IMG/VR virus record: IMGVR_UViG_3300030106_005763
Location: 1 to 46,661 of that record
Source: a virus
Length of the DNA stretch: 46,661 bases
Direction: 5' to 3' (one strand)
The notes under the pieces were generated by a model, which worked only from the letters and a program-made list of their open reading frames with translations, was not told where the DNA came from and did not search any database. This document shows, one piece after another, positions 1 to 8,738 of the stretch (position 1 is the first letter of the stretch; every line of letters starts with the position of its first letter). Made by a program: the position numbers and the translations under genes.

Positions 1-563
1 CTATTACAAATGACGCAACGAACGTTGTCATAGCTGGTACAAACTTTGTATCGGTCCCGCAAGTAGAAGCTATTTCTTCTACAGGGGCAGTAACAGCAGC
101 AAATACTATTACATTTACAAGTGCTACATCTATTACAGCTAATTTTACACTGGCAACAGATGGTGTTTATTTTATTCGTGTAGAAAATAATGATGGTAAT
201 GCGGTAAGATCTGGTGCGATATTAACAGTATCTGATGCTCCGTCATGGACTACAGGAGCTGGTTCTCTTGGCACCATAGCAGGTAATTTTTCAGGAACAG
301 TTGCTACAGTAGCAGCTACTGGAGATGGAACATTGTCTTTTTCAGAAACAACAAGTGTATTAACTAATGCTTCACAAGCAAATTGCTCGCTAAACTCAGC
401 AACAGGTGCTATAACTACTACTGATTTTGGTGGATCGTCAACGTCTGCTACGACATATAACTTCACACTTCGTGTCACTGATGCGCAAGGTCAAACAGCA
501 GATCGTGCCTTTTCACTAACATCTAGTTTTGCACTAGAAGATTCAGGAAGGTTTGATGGCTGA
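1..563 (+). CDS. Tail fibre/adhesin, C-terminal part (truncated at window edge)
   Basis: The reading frame is open from position 3 to the TGA at 561-563 and has no start, so the gene begins outside the window. The ~186 visible residues are Thr/Ser/Ala/Gly-rich beta-type sequence. The first part resembles an IPT/TIG-like immunoglobulin fold. The second, ending in a TYNFTLRVTDAQGQTADRAF stretch, resembles cadherin-like or He_PIG Ig domains (known in surface proteins; inferred here). It is the first of a run of fibre genes, and its stop overlaps the next start within ATGGCTGA. A host-binding virion appendage is likely; the receptor is unknown. Confidence 0.6.
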   Translation, partial: ITNDATNVVIAGTNFVSVPQVEAISSTGAVTAANTITFTSATSITANFTLATDGVYFIRVENNDGNAVRSGAILTVSDAPSWTTGAGSLGTIAGNFSGTVATVAATGDGTLSFSETTSVLTNASQANCSLNSATGAITTTDFGGSSTSATTYNFTLRVTDAQGQTADRAFSLTSSFALEDSGRFDG

Positions 564-1941
564 TACATATTTAACAAAAACATTTGCAAGTGCAGGCAAC
601 AGAAAAACATTTACTTTTTCTGTTTGGTTGAAACAATCATTTAGTGGAGGGCAATCTGGCAATAGAGTTATATTTAGTGCTGGTTCAGCTAGTAATACTT
701 ATTGTCAAATTAGAATGAAAAGCCCTAACAACTACATTCAATTTGAAGATGAACAGGGAGGTTCTGTAACAGCGACACCTTATACAGATGCTTTCTTTAG
801 AGATCCAAATGCTTGGAATCATCTCGTTGTGAGAGTAGATTCAACACAAAGCACTGCTTCTGACCGAGTAAGAATGTATATGAATGGCACTCAATTAACT
901 ATGAGTGGTGGTACTCAACCAAGTCAAAATCAAGATTTTATAATTAATAATGATGTAGGTCATGCTTTAGGAACATTATGGAGAGGAAGTGATTCTGGAG
1001 GACATTGGCATGGATATATGGCACAAGCTATTTTCTGTGACGGTCAATCTCTAGCTCCAACATCTTTTGGCTCTACAGACTCAAATGGAGTTTGGATTCC
1101 AAATCCTGGTCCTTCAGTTACGTATGGAACAAATGGTTTTAAAATTGATTTTAAAGGTACGGGAGCAAGTGCTGATTCTAGTGGTTTTGGTGCTGATACT
1201 AGTGGCAATAACAATCATTTTGCAACTACGAATATAGGAACAAATCCATCAACAAAAGATTCTCCTACAAACAATTTTGCAGTTATTAATGCAGCTGCAA
1301 ATTATTATGCAGGAGCAATTTTAGCCGAAGGAGCTACAAAGATAACAACTGATGGTGCTAATTATACATATAATGTAAGCAGCATAGGAGTGTCAGCAGG
1401 TAAATGGTATATTGAAGCTAAAATAGGTGCAGGAATAAACAATTGGTTTGGTGCTGGTATAGCAGAGGGAGAATCTTCAAATGCTAGTGGAGTATTAGGT
1501 AGAGATACTTATTATCCAGCGGGCAATGAATTTGGTCAAATAGGTTGGTATGGTAATGGCACTGACTTTGTTTATCAAAATGACGGATATTACTCTGGGT
1601 CTACAAGTGATTATGACACTGATGGCTACACTACTGGTGATATTATTTCTATAGCTTTAGATGCAGATAACAATAATGTAAAATTTTATAAAAATGGCAC
1701 AGTGCAAAATAGTGGTAATGCTTTCACTTTAGGTGCTTCATCAACAGGATTTTGGCACTTTGCATTTGGTGACTACGATGGTCAAAATGCAGGATCACAT
1801 ACTTTTCAAGTAAACTTTGGAAATCCAGCGTTTACTATAGCTTCAAGTAATGCTGATGCAAATGGATATGGAAGTTTCGAATACGCTGTACCATCGGGGT
1901 ATTATGCGTTATGTACTAAGAACTTGGCAACTTACGGATAG
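556..1941 (+). CDS. Tail fibre/adhesin with LamG and SPRY domains
   Basis: About 461 aa. Start taken as ATG 556, preceded by GGAAG five bases upstream; a TTG at 553 is in frame. Residues ~15-180 look like a LamG/concanavalin A-like domain (TFSVWLKQ, WNHLVVRVD, VRMYMNGTQL). Residues ~270-455 look like a SPRY domain (GKWYIEAKIG, DIISIALDAD, VKFYKNGTVQNSG). Both are binding folds in phage fibres, so recognition of a cell-surface glycan or protein is the likely role. It overlaps the upstream stop by 8 bases and is followed after 3 bases by another structural gene. No trimerisation or autoprotease domain is obvious. Confidence 0.75.
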   Translation: MADTYLTKTFASAGNRKTFTFSVWLKQSFSGGQSGNRVIFSAGSASNTYCQIRMKSPNNYIQFEDEQGGSVTATPYTDAFFRDPNAWNHLVVRVDSTQSTASDRVRMYMNGTQLTMSGGTQPSQNQDFIINNDVGHALGTLWRGSDSGGHWHGYMAQAIFCDGQSLAPTSFGSTDSNGVWIPNPGPSVTYGTNGFKIDFKGTGASADSSGFGADTSGNNNHFATTNIGTNPSTKDSPTNNFAVINAAANYYAGAILAEGATKITTDGANYTYNVSSIGVSAGKWYIEAKIGAGINNWFGAGIAEGESSNASGVLGRDTYYPAGNEFGQIGWYGNGTDFVYQNDGYYSGSTSDYDTDGYTTGDIISIALDADNNNVKFYKNGTVQNSGNAFTLGASSTGFWHFAFGDYDGQNAGSHTFQVNFGNPAFTIASSNADANGYGSFEYAVPSGYYALCTKNLATYG

Positions 1942-1944
1942 ATC

Positions 1945-3033
1945 ATGGCATATACAACAATTAACGATCCTTCGGCACATTTTCAAAACAAAATATATAC
2001 AGGTAATGGCAATAGCGGAACTGCTTTCACAAATGATGGTAACGCTAATCTTCAACCAGATTATGTTTGGATTAAAAATAGAAGTACCGCAACAGATAAC
2101 GTAAATTTTGATTCTAGTAGAGGTGCTACTAAAAATGTAAGAAGTAATACAGATGGCGCAGAAAGCACAAACTCAAATTTTTTACAAGCTTTTAGCACTG
2201 ATGGTTTTACTGTAGGAGATTCTGCAAGAGTAAATACAAATGGAGATAATTATGTAGCATGGCAATGGAAAGCTAATGGCGGCACAACTGTTTCGAACAG
2301 TAATGGGTCTATAACTTCTACAGTTCAAGCTAATACCACGGCTGGTTTTTCAATAGTGTTATATACTGGAAATGAAACGTCAGGTGCCACAGTAGGACAT
2401 GGCCTTAGTGGTGCTCCAGATGTAGTCATAGGTAAAAGAAGAGTAGGAACAGGTTATTGGATTATAAGTAGTAATAATTTAGACACAAACGGAACAACAG
2501 GTGGTAGCCCAGATGCTCCAAGAAATATGTATTACAATACTACAGATGCAGGTCAATCAGATAAAATAGTCAGAGCAATAAACGCAACGACTTTTGAAAT
2601 ATCAAACAGTAATTCTATGAATGCCAACACTGATGCTATGTTAGCATATTGTTTCAAAGCAATTAAAGGATTTTCACATTTTGGACATTACAGAGGTAAT
2701 GGCAATGCTGATGGAAAATTTACATATACAGGTTTTAAACCTGCTTGGGTTATAATTAAAAAATCAAGTGGAACTGGTAACTGGTTTATATATGATACAG
2801 AAAGAAATGGAGGAAGTGGTTCTAACACTAACCAAGCACATAAAATTTTATATGCAAATGATTATTCATCTGAAGTTGTAAATACTGACAGAGGTATTGA
2901 TATGATATCAAACGGATTTAAAGCAAGAACCACTTTAGGTGACGTAAACAATTCTGGGGATGAATATTTTTATATGGCCTTTGCAACGCATCCTTTTGTA
3001 TCGTCAGCAGGCATACCAGTTACAGCGAGATAA
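1945..3033 (+). CDS. Phage tail/fibre structural protein (DUF7483-like)
   Basis: 362 aa, start ATG 1945 just after the upstream TAG. Two regions share Trp/Gly-rich beta motifs: QPDYVWIKNRS with NYVAWQWKANGG near the N-terminus, and KPAWVIIKKSSG with YFYMAFATHPF near the C-terminus. The arrangement matches a domain that recurs in marine phage tail proteins (DUF7483-like by recollection, not searched). The linker contains GFSIVLYTGN and MLAYCFKAIKGFSHFG. Its position between a LamG/SPRY fibre and other fibre genes supports a virion appendage. No enzymatic motif is visible. Confidence 0.65.
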   Translation: MAYTTINDPSAHFQNKIYTGNGNSGTAFTNDGNANLQPDYVWIKNRSTATDNVNFDSSRGATKNVRSNTDGAESTNSNFLQAFSTDGFTVGDSARVNTNGDNYVAWQWKANGGTTVSNSNGSITSTVQANTTAGFSIVLYTGNETSGATVGHGLSGAPDVVIGKRRVGTGYWIISSNNLDTNGTTGGSPDAPRNMYYNTTDAGQSDKIVRAINATTFEISNSNSMNANTDAMLAYCFKAIKGFSHFGHYRGNGNADGKFTYTGFKPAWVIIKKSSGTGNWFIYDTERNGGSGSNTNQAHKILYANDYSSEVVNTDRGIDMISNGFKARTTLGDVNNSGDEYFYMAFATHPFVSSAGIPVTAR

Positions 3034-3036
3034 ACT

Positions 3037-3858
3037 ATGACATTAGGGATCCTAGCATTTGGCGAAGGTCCGTTATCATCCTTAGGTAAACAGGATGCGA
3101 TAGCGGTTGTAACAGGGCTACCCTTAACTTCTACCACAGGAACTGCAGTAGCTGGTATAAGTGTTCAACCTAGTGTATCTGGTTTACCATTAAGTATAGT
3201 ACAAGGATCAGAAGCTGTTGATGCAGATACTTTTGTAAACCCTTCTGGTCAAAATATAACTTCTACTGCAGGAACTGTATCTGTAGAAGCAATACAAAAT
3301 CAAACAATAGCAGTATCAGGATTTGGTTTATCAAATGTTATTGGAACCTTTGCTGTTTCTGCTGATGGTAATGTTACTATCAATGCTTCTGAAGAACCAG
3401 ATTTAGATGCTTTTGTAGGAACACCGGTTGTATCAGCAGATGCGAACCTATCAGTTACAGGTCAAAGTATAGGAAATGTATCTGTAGGAACAGTTACTGT
3501 AGAAGCAGTAACCCTGGCCCCTGTTTCAACTAACTTATTAGATACAGATGTAGGATCTGTAACAGTAGTAGCTACAGCTTTAGCTCAACCTTCTACAAAT
3601 ATTGTAAACAGTGCAACAGGAACACCTGTTGTTGTAGCAAATTCTACAGCCTTACCAACAGGTCAAATAATTTCTAGTGCATTAGGAAATGTAACAGCAA
3701 TACAAAATGCAACTGCCGAACCAACCGGTTTAGCAACAACCTTAGCTCTATCAGATAGCACTGCTATTTATGCATGGACAGAAGTCGATGATTCTGAAAC
3801 TTCAACGTGGACAGAAGTCGATGATAGTGCTACAATGACATGGCAAGACGCAGCGTAG
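3037..3858 (+). CDS. Repetitive beta-strand tail protein
   Basis: 273 aa built of imperfect ~20-residue repeats with a Gly-x-Val-x-Val-x-Ala core, alternating with P-x-G or P-S-T-N turns. The C-terminus ends in tandem WTEVDD units followed by TMTWQDAA. Such regular Val/Ala/Thr repeats suggest an elongated beta-structured shaft. It follows the previous structural gene by 3 bases, with start ATG 3037. I do not recognise a named family. The low-complexity composition (almost no Cys, Lys or Arg) is typical of virion fibre spacers. Confidence 0.55.
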   Translation: MTLGILAFGEGPLSSLGKQDAIAVVTGLPLTSTTGTAVAGISVQPSVSGLPLSIVQGSEAVDADTFVNPSGQNITSTAGTVSVEAIQNQTIAVSGFGLSNVIGTFAVSADGNVTINASEEPDLDAFVGTPVVSADANLSVTGQSIGNVSVGTVTVEAVTLAPVSTNLLDTDVGSVTVVATALAQPSTNIVNSATGTPVVVANSTALPTGQIISSALGNVTAIQNATAEPTGLATTLALSDSTAIYAWTEVDDSETSTWTEVDDSATMTWQDAA

Positions 3859-3865
3859 GTAAATT

Positions 3866-4582
3866 ATGGCATCAACTTATTCGGCATTATTAAATTTAGA
3901 ACTCATAGGCTCAGGAGAGCAATCTAATGCCTGGGGTAATACTACAAACAACAACTTACAATATGGTTTAGAATACTCAATTGCAGGAGTATATACAAAA
4001 AACTTATCTGCAGCTTCTAGTCCTTATACTTTGACTTCTGCTCAAAGTATTAGTGCAACTCAAGCAGACAATGAGTCCAGGCAAGCAGCCATAGTATTTA
4101 CCAATCATGGATCTAATTTTATTGTACAATTTCAAGCAACACAAAAAACATATTTTTTAAGAAACAATAGCACTCAATATACTATAACTTGTAGACTAGG
4201 TGGTGGAGGAAACACTTTTGTTATACAACCTAACACAAGTGTATTTTTAGCAACAGACGGAACAAATTGGTTTGATTTACAAACACAAGGAACTGATTGG
4301 TTAACTAAATCAGGAGCATATACCGCTTTTCCTGGTGATAAAATATTTGTTAATACATCAAGTGGAACAGTCACAATAACATTACCAGCATCACCAGCAG
4401 TAGGTGATGAAGTTAGATTTGTAGATTTAGCAAGCACATTTGACACTAATAATTTAACAGTTGCAAGAAATGGAAATAAAATAAACAATGCAACATCAGA
4501 TTTAACCGTAGCTACAGAAGATGCAGCTTTTGCTTTAGTATACTCTGGAGCAACTTACGGTTGGAAAATAACGGAGAAGTAA
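3866..4582 (+). CDS. Tail-associated structural protein, conserved marine-phage type
   Basis: 238 aa. The N-terminus has the LIGSGEQSNAWGNTTNNNL pattern, common in marine phage tail proteins just after fibre genes (from memory, not searched). The middle is beta-rich with Asn/Gln. The C-terminal ~100 residues (GDKIFVNTSSGTVTITLPAS, LTVARNGNKI, LVYSGATYGWKI) form a compact beta domain also seen at fibre ends. Start ATG 3866 follows the previous stop by 7 bases. It probably forms part of the tail fibre or its attachment; no enzyme motif is seen. Confidence 0.6.
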   Translation: MASTYSALLNLELIGSGEQSNAWGNTTNNNLQYGLEYSIAGVYTKNLSAASSPYTLTSAQSISATQADNESRQAAIVFTNHGSNFIVQFQATQKTYFLRNNSTQYTITCRLGGGGNTFVIQPNTSVFLATDGTNWFDLQTQGTDWLTKSGAYTAFPGDKIFVNTSSGTVTITLPASPAVGDEVRFVDLASTFDTNNLTVARNGNKINNATSDLTVATEDAAFALVYSGATYGWKITEK

Positions 4583-4583
4583 T

Positions 4584-4835
4584 ATGCCTACATATGAATC
4601 TATCAAATATAAAATATCAGGAGCTGCTATTACAGATGTTCTTCAAGAATCAACAAACCTAAGTGATGTTGCTAACGCAGGAACATCAAGAACTAATTTG
4701 GGAGTTGAAATTGGTTCTGACGTACAAGCTTTTATTTCTGCAACTGCAGGAACTAATGCTAATGGCACTAGAACAGTAAGTACCAACAATCCTAGTGGCG
4801 GTTCTGATGGAGATATTTGGTACAAATATACATAA
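4584..4835 (+). CDS. Short tail-fibre-like protein
   Basis: 83 aa, start ATG 4584 directly after the upstream stop. It contains NLSDVANAGTSRTNLGV, the repeat found in many phage tail fibres in which LSDV is followed by ARTNLG. A Gly/Ser/Asp-rich end follows (SGGSDGDIWYKYT). It reads like a small fibre module that is a separate gene here. It ends in TAATG just before the glycine-rich gene, so the two are likely co-translated. Confidence 0.55.
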   Translation: MPTYESIKYKISGAAITDVLQESTNLSDVANAGTSRTNLGVEIGSDVQAFISATAGTNANGTRTVSTNNPSGGSDGDIWYKYT

Positions 4836-4841
4836 TGCCTG

Positions 4842-5768
4842 ATGCCAATTTATGTTAAAGAAGGTGGTACTTGGCGTGAGATAAGCTCCGATGCAGGATC
4901 TCAACTTTATGTTAGAGATGGCACTTCATTTACAAATAAAACAATCAATAATGCTTATATAAAAGATGGCGGTTCGTGGAGAACCGTATTTACTTTATTT
5001 GATACACCGGGTACTTTTAATACAGCAGGATCAGGAACTACAACTTTTTCTGTTCCAGGAAATGCAAATGCTATTCATATAAAACAAGCTGTTGGAGGGG
5101 GTGGCGGTGGATATACAGGAACTTCTTATGATAAAGCTGGCGGTGAATCATCTGGACCAGGAGGAGGATCAGGAGCTCATATTTCTGATCGTGTTTATAC
5201 AGTATCTGGAGGAGAAACATTAACATCCGTTGTAGGATCTGGGGGAAACGCTGGATCAGGAGCTTACAATGGAACAGCTGGAGCAGGATCTGCAACAAGT
5301 TTAACAGGTTCTAGCACAGGCTCAATTTTCTCTCTTGGAGGTGGTGGAGCTTCTTCTGTATCAGGAGGTGGAGTGCAAGGACCTCTCCGATCAAATACAG
5401 CAGGAACTGGAGGAACAGCTACTCAAGGATCATCTTTATCTTCGGGAACAACTGTTGATGGAATTAATATTACAAGTTTTACAAGTGGACCAAGAGGAGC
5501 ATTTAATTCTTTTGGTGATGGAGCCACAGGTGGTAACAACGGTAACTGTGGTGGTGATAACTGTCAAATAAATGGTAGTGATGGTGCTGATTCTTATAGT
5601 GGTTTAGCTGGAACTGGTGGTGATGGTGGTAGAGTCAATGTTCCTGCTACAGCAGGCACACAAGGCGGGGGCGGCGCAGGGGGCGGCGCAGAAAATTATG
5701 GATCAGGAGCTGCAGGATCATCTGGTGGTGCTGGTGAATTAGTTTACAGATTTATAAGGATTACATAA
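4842..5768 (+). CDS. Glycine-rich tail-tip adhesin-like protein
   Basis: 308 aa. Residues 1-50 carry three short units with a KEGGTW, RDGTSF or KDGGSW core, which look like small repeated strands. From residue ~80 the chain is extremely Gly-rich (VGGGGGGYTG, GGGASSVSGGG, QGGGGAGGGAENYGSGAAG). Polyglycine-II sandwich domains of this composition are known in tail-tip adhesins, so receptor binding is inferred. Two Cys in NGNCGGDNCQING may pair. Start ATG 4842 is preferred over ATG 4835, which opens a frame of only seven codons. Its stop overlaps the next start as TAATG. Confidence 0.6.
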   Translation: MPIYVKEGGTWREISSDAGSQLYVRDGTSFTNKTINNAYIKDGGSWRTVFTLFDTPGTFNTAGSGTTTFSVPGNANAIHIKQAVGGGGGGYTGTSYDKAGGESSGPGGGSGAHISDRVYTVSGGETLTSVVGSGGNAGSGAYNGTAGAGSATSLTGSSTGSIFSLGGGGASSVSGGGVQGPLRSNTAGTGGTATQGSSLSSGTTVDGINITSFTSGPRGAFNSFGDGATGGNNGNCGGDNCQINGSDGADSYSGLAGTGGDGGRVNVPATAGTQGGGGAGGGAENYGSGAAGSSGGAGELVYRFIRIT

Positions 5769-7597
5769 TGCTTACCAAAATACAATTTGCTCCAGGTATA
5801 GATAAACAAAACACAGAGTATGGTGCAGAAGGTCGTTGGACTGATTCTGACATGGTTCGTTTTAGATATGGTTTACCAGAAAAGATAGGTGGTTGGGTTA
5901 AATTGATTACAGATACACTTATAGGAGTTGTAAGAGATTTACATGCATGGTCTGATCTAAATGGTATACGATACATGGCCCTTGGCACAGATAGAAAACT
6001 ATATGTTTATTCTGAAGGAGCTGTTTACGATATTACTCCGGTAAGATCTACACAAGCAGGACTTAGTAATCCATTTGCAACAACAAATGGTAGTGCAACA
6101 ATAACAGTTACAGACTCAGCTCATGGCGCAATAGTAGGAGACTTTGTTACATTTAGTGGAACGTCAGTTACAGCTGGTCTTGATATGAACAAAGAGTTTG
6201 AAATAACTACAGTTGTTGATCCAAACACTTACACAATAACTTATACAGGAAGCACAGCTAACGCTACAGGAAATGGTGGAGGAACGGTAACTGCAACTTA
6301 TGATATAAGTGTAGGCCTTGCAAATTCATCTTACGGTTATGGATGGGGTACAGGTGCGTGGAACTCAGGAACTTGGAATACCCCTAGATCTACATCAACT
6401 GTTAAAATTGATGGTAGACAATGGTCTTTTGATAATTTTGGTGAGGATCTAATTGCAACAGTTAGTGAGGGTGGTACATTTAGATGGGATACCTCTGTTG
6501 GTTTTGGTACTCCTGCTGCAATAATTCCTAATGCTCCTACAACATCAAGATTTACTTTAGTATCTCCAGTAGATAGACATGTATTTTTATTTGGAACAGA
6601 AACAACAATAGGAACTTCTTCAACATCCGATCCATTGTTTTTACGTTTTTCTTCTCAAGAAGATTTTAATACTTGGTTGCCTTCTGCAACAAACACAGCA
6701 GGTTCTTTTAGAATACAAGATGGTTCTAAAATTATGGCAGCTGTAAGGTCTAGAGGAGCTATACTAGTTTGGACAGATACTTCTTTACACGGTATGCAAT
6801 TTGTAGGTCCTCCTTTTACATTCTCTTTGAATCAGTTAGGTGCTAACTGTGGAGCTGTATCTAATCACTGTGTGCAGGATGTAAATGGTGTTACTTACTG
6901 GATGTCACAAAATTCTTTTTATATGTTTGACGGTGCAGTTAAAAAACTACCATGTAGTGTACAAGATTATGTATTCAGTGATTTTAACATAACAACTCAA
7001 CCAGAAACATATTGTGGTCTTAACTCAGAAAAAAATGAAATAACTTGGTTTTACTGTAGTGAGAATGCAGAACAAATAGATAGATATGTAACATTAAATT
7101 ATCTTGAAGCGTCTTGGTCTGTTGGAACTTTAGCTCGTACTGCATGGACTGATTATGGTGTTTATGAGTATCCGTACGCTACGGAGTATTCAACCACAGC
7201 TTTTGCAACAAATCCTTCAGTTTTAGGATTAACTGCAGGAGCTACTACTTTTTATCAACATGAGTTTGGTACAGATGCTGATGGACAAGCTTTAAATTGT
7301 TTTGTTACATCTGGCGACTTTGATATTCAAGACGGACAACAATTATTACATATAGGAAAAGGTGTTCCTGATTTTCAAGATTTGGCAGGCACTGTAGATG
7401 TAGAATTAAAATTTAAAACATATCCTAATTCCACAACCTCAATAACTACAAGCTCTACCGTGTCGACAACAACTGAAAAGTTTGATATACGAGGTAGAGG
7501 TAGACAAGGACAGCTAACTATTAGAAGTAATGCTGTTGGAAGTAACTGGAGATTTGGTACATTACGTTTAGATGTACAACCTGATGGAGGTAGATAA
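5768..7597 (+). CDS. P22 gp10-like DNA-stabilisation/tail accessory protein (putative)
   Basis: 609 aa, TAATG overlap at both ends. The N-terminus (FAPGIDKQNTEYGAEGRW, DMVRFRYGLPEKIGGW) matches a family widespread in podoviruses of Proteobacteria, whose members resemble P22 gp10, the packaged-DNA stabilisation factor that plugs the portal and connects the tail. Motifs such as GTDRKLYVYSEGAVYDIT and DEFGTDADGQ-like turns suggest beta-propeller structure. It is longer than P22 gp10 (~470 aa); an insertion around residues 90-160 (ITVTDSAHGAIVGDFVTFSG) looks like an extra Ig-like module. Family assignment is from pattern memory; the virion role is fairly safe. Confidence 0.6.
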   Translation: MLTKIQFAPGIDKQNTEYGAEGRWTDSDMVRFRYGLPEKIGGWVKLITDTLIGVVRDLHAWSDLNGIRYMALGTDRKLYVYSEGAVYDITPVRSTQAGLSNPFATTNGSATITVTDSAHGAIVGDFVTFSGTSVTAGLDMNKEFEITTVVDPNTYTITYTGSTANATGNGGGTVTATYDISVGLANSSYGYGWGTGAWNSGTWNTPRSTSTVKIDGRQWSFDNFGEDLIATVSEGGTFRWDTSVGFGTPAAIIPNAPTTSRFTLVSPVDRHVFLFGTETTIGTSSTSDPLFLRFSSQEDFNTWLPSATNTAGSFRIQDGSKIMAAVRSRGAILVWTDTSLHGMQFVGPPFTFSLNQLGANCGAVSNHCVQDVNGVTYWMSQNSFYMFDGAVKKLPCSVQDYVFSDFNITTQPETYCGLNSEKNEITWFYCSENAEQIDRYVTLNYLEASWSVGTLARTAWTDYGVYEYPYATEYSTTAFATNPSVLGLTAGATTFYQHEFGTDADGQALNCFVTSGDFDIQDGQQLLHIGKGVPDFQDLAGTVDVELKFKTYPNSTTSITTSSTVSTTTEKFDIRGRGRQGQLTIRSNAVGSNWRFGTLRLDVQPDGGR

Positions 7598-7761
7598 TGA
7601 AAATAAGCACAACAAGATTACCAAACGCAACACCAGAGTATAATCAAACACAGTTTGATGTATTAATAAGATTGCTAGAGCAAGTAATTCAACAATTAAA
7701 CTTTGGTTATCAACAAGAATTGAAAGATTCTTCTACAGCAAGGAGTTGGTTCCTTGGCTGA
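7597..7761 (+). CDS. Small conserved virion-region protein (54 aa)
   Basis: ATG 7597 overlaps the upstream TAA as TAATG; stop TGA is 7759-7761. The 54-aa product begins MKISTTRLPNATPEYNQ and is largely one predicted helix (FDVLIRLLEQVIQQLNFGY). The same sort of small protein commonly follows the gp10-like gene in marine podophage contigs (recalled). Its function is unknown; it may be a small structural or assembly factor. Its last codons overlap the next gene by 8 bases. Confidence 0.6.
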   Translation: MKISTTRLPNATPEYNQTQFDVLIRLLEQVIQQLNFGYQQELKDSSTARSWFLG

Positions 7762-8092
7762 TAGTTTTATAAGCAAATCTAGAACAGGAACAGGCGTTGT
7801 TTATACGGTGCCTACAGCAGATCAAAACTCTCAACCTCCTATATTACCAACTACAGCAATTGTAAAAAGTATATTTATATCAAATGAAACAGGAGGAGCT
7901 GTTACTACAACAGTTGCAAAGGTTGATTCTAGTAATGGTAATTTAGAGATACCACTGTACAAAGACAGTGCTGCTGATGGTTTTCAAGATCAAGTTTTAA
8001 AAAAAGAATTAGTATTGGAAGAAGCTGATCAAATAAAAATAACCGGCGCAGGTATAATAGTAGACGTTAATATATTGGAGATGACACAATAA
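7754..8092 (+). CDS. Small beta-rich virion protein, TTG start
   Basis: 112 aa. The start is TTG 7754, supported by AAGGAG at 7740-7745 (8-base spacing) and by the 8-base overlap TTGGCTGA with the preceding stop, the same arrangement as two ATGGCTGA junctions elsewhere in the window. The protein alternates short beta strands (GVVYTVPTADQNSQPP, AIVKSIFISNETGG, ADQIKITGAGIIVDVN) with no Cys. It looks like a small capsid-decoration or tail-surface protein. The family is not recognised. Confidence 0.5.
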   Translation: MADSFISKSRTGTGVVYTVPTADQNSQPPILPTTAIVKSIFISNETGGAVTTTVAKVDSSNGNLEIPLYKDSAADGFQDQVLKKELVLEEADQIKITGAGIIVDVNILEMTQ

Positions 8093-8346
8093 TGTTTAAA
8101 AAAGTACAAGAATCAAAACAAATAGGAACTCAAAATGTAAATGGAAAAGATATTCCTATATTACAGCCTGAGGTATTTGTTGAAGTAAAAAATAAAAAAA
8201 CTGGTAAAGATTATGATTCTCCAGAAGAAGCAAAAAAAGATGTAGACGATCCAAAGACAGAAACAACTGAGGATGACATAGAACAAAATGTTCAAGTCAA
8301 TGTCACTCAGCTGCCTGATTTTAAAGGGGAAGTAAAGTACGATTAA
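8092..8346 (+). CDS. Small acidic/lysine-rich hypothetical protein
   Basis: 84 aa, TAATG overlap with the upstream gene. The sequence is highly charged (KKTGKDYDSPEEAKKDVDDP, ETTEDDIEQN) and probably partly disordered. It is the last gene of this plus-strand block. Its TAA overlaps, on the opposite strand, the stop codon of the convergent gene at 8343-8534, so the two coding regions meet with no spacer. Function unknown. Confidence 0.5.
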   Translation: MFKKVQESKQIGTQNVNGKDIPILQPEVFVEVKNKKTGKDYDSPEEAKKDVDDPKTETTEDDIEQNVQVNVTQLPDFKGEVKYD

Positions 8347-8534
8347 GCACTACACATTTCACACACTTCTTGTTCATTTAAAGGTGTAACAATATTTTCT
8401 TTTATTTTTTTATTATGACATTTACAATCTACATGTCTCTTTAAATCTCTTTCTAATGCTGTAATTCTACTAAGTGCTTTTGATAATTTATCTGCTAAGT
8501 ATGCAATTGATGCAGATGCTTCTTCTTGTGTCAT
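8343..8534 (-). CDS. Small coiled-coil/zinc-knuckle-like protein
   Basis: 63 aa. Start ATG 8534 on the minus strand has AGGAG six bases upstream. Residues ~8-33 form a helical, coiled-coil-like segment (IAYLADKLSKALSRITALER). The C-terminal half has a CKCH pair and a final CEMC pair, a possible Zn-binding arrangement. It is the last gene of the minus-strand cassette 8343-9728. The family is not recognised; a small regulator is possible but unproven. Confidence 0.6.
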   Translation of the reverse strand: MTQEEASASIAYLADKLSKALSRITALERDLKRHVDCKCHNKKIKENIVTPLNEQEVCEMCSA

Positions 8535-8561
8535 AATAATCTCCTATGTTAAATTTTTGGG

Positions 8562-8577
8562 GTAAGGATTACCTTAC
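8562..8577 (-). terminator. Short hairpin between cassette genes
   Basis: GTAAGG and CCTTAC form a perfect 6-bp stem with the 4-base loop ATTA. It lies between the microprotein gene (8628-8738) and the last gene of the cassette. On the minus strand it is followed by CCCC and AAAAATTT rather than a clean U-run, so it may be a weak terminator or processing site. Low confidence. Confidence 0.25.
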
Positions 8578-8601
8578 GATTTTAGAAAAACAATTTCAAC
8601 T

Positions 8602-8619
8602 AAACAATTAAAATTGTTT
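8602..8619. terminator. AT-rich inverted repeat downstream of membrane microprotein gene
   Basis: AAACAATT at 8602-8609 and AATTGTTT at 8612-8619 are perfect 8-base arms around AA. The repeat sits 9 bases past the stop of the minus-strand microprotein gene. It could act as a weak terminator; at this AT content chance is not excluded. Confidence 0.25.
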
Positions 8620-8627
8620 GCTTGACT

Positions 8628-8738
8628 TTATTTCTTTTTTAACAGGTCATGAATTTGTTGTCCTTGTACGTTAATCATGAACCCTATAAATATAACAGCT
8701 ACTAAAATTATTATAAGTAATATAGTATCTATTGTCAT
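8628..8738 (-). CDS. Single-pass membrane microprotein (36 aa)
   Basis: ATG 8738 is preceded by GGAGG six bases upstream and forms an ATGA overlap with the stop of the oxygenase gene, so translational coupling is likely. The product starts MTIDTILLIIILVAVIFIGF, one transmembrane helix, followed by a short polar tail ending LLKKK. The charge pattern predicts a cytoplasmic C-terminus. Function unknown; it could be a membrane anchor or inhibitor. It is under 40 codons but has an excellent ribosome-binding site and a clear hydrophobic design. Confidence 0.65.
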   Translation of the reverse strand: MTIDTILLIIILVAVIFIGFMINVQGQQIHDLLKKK

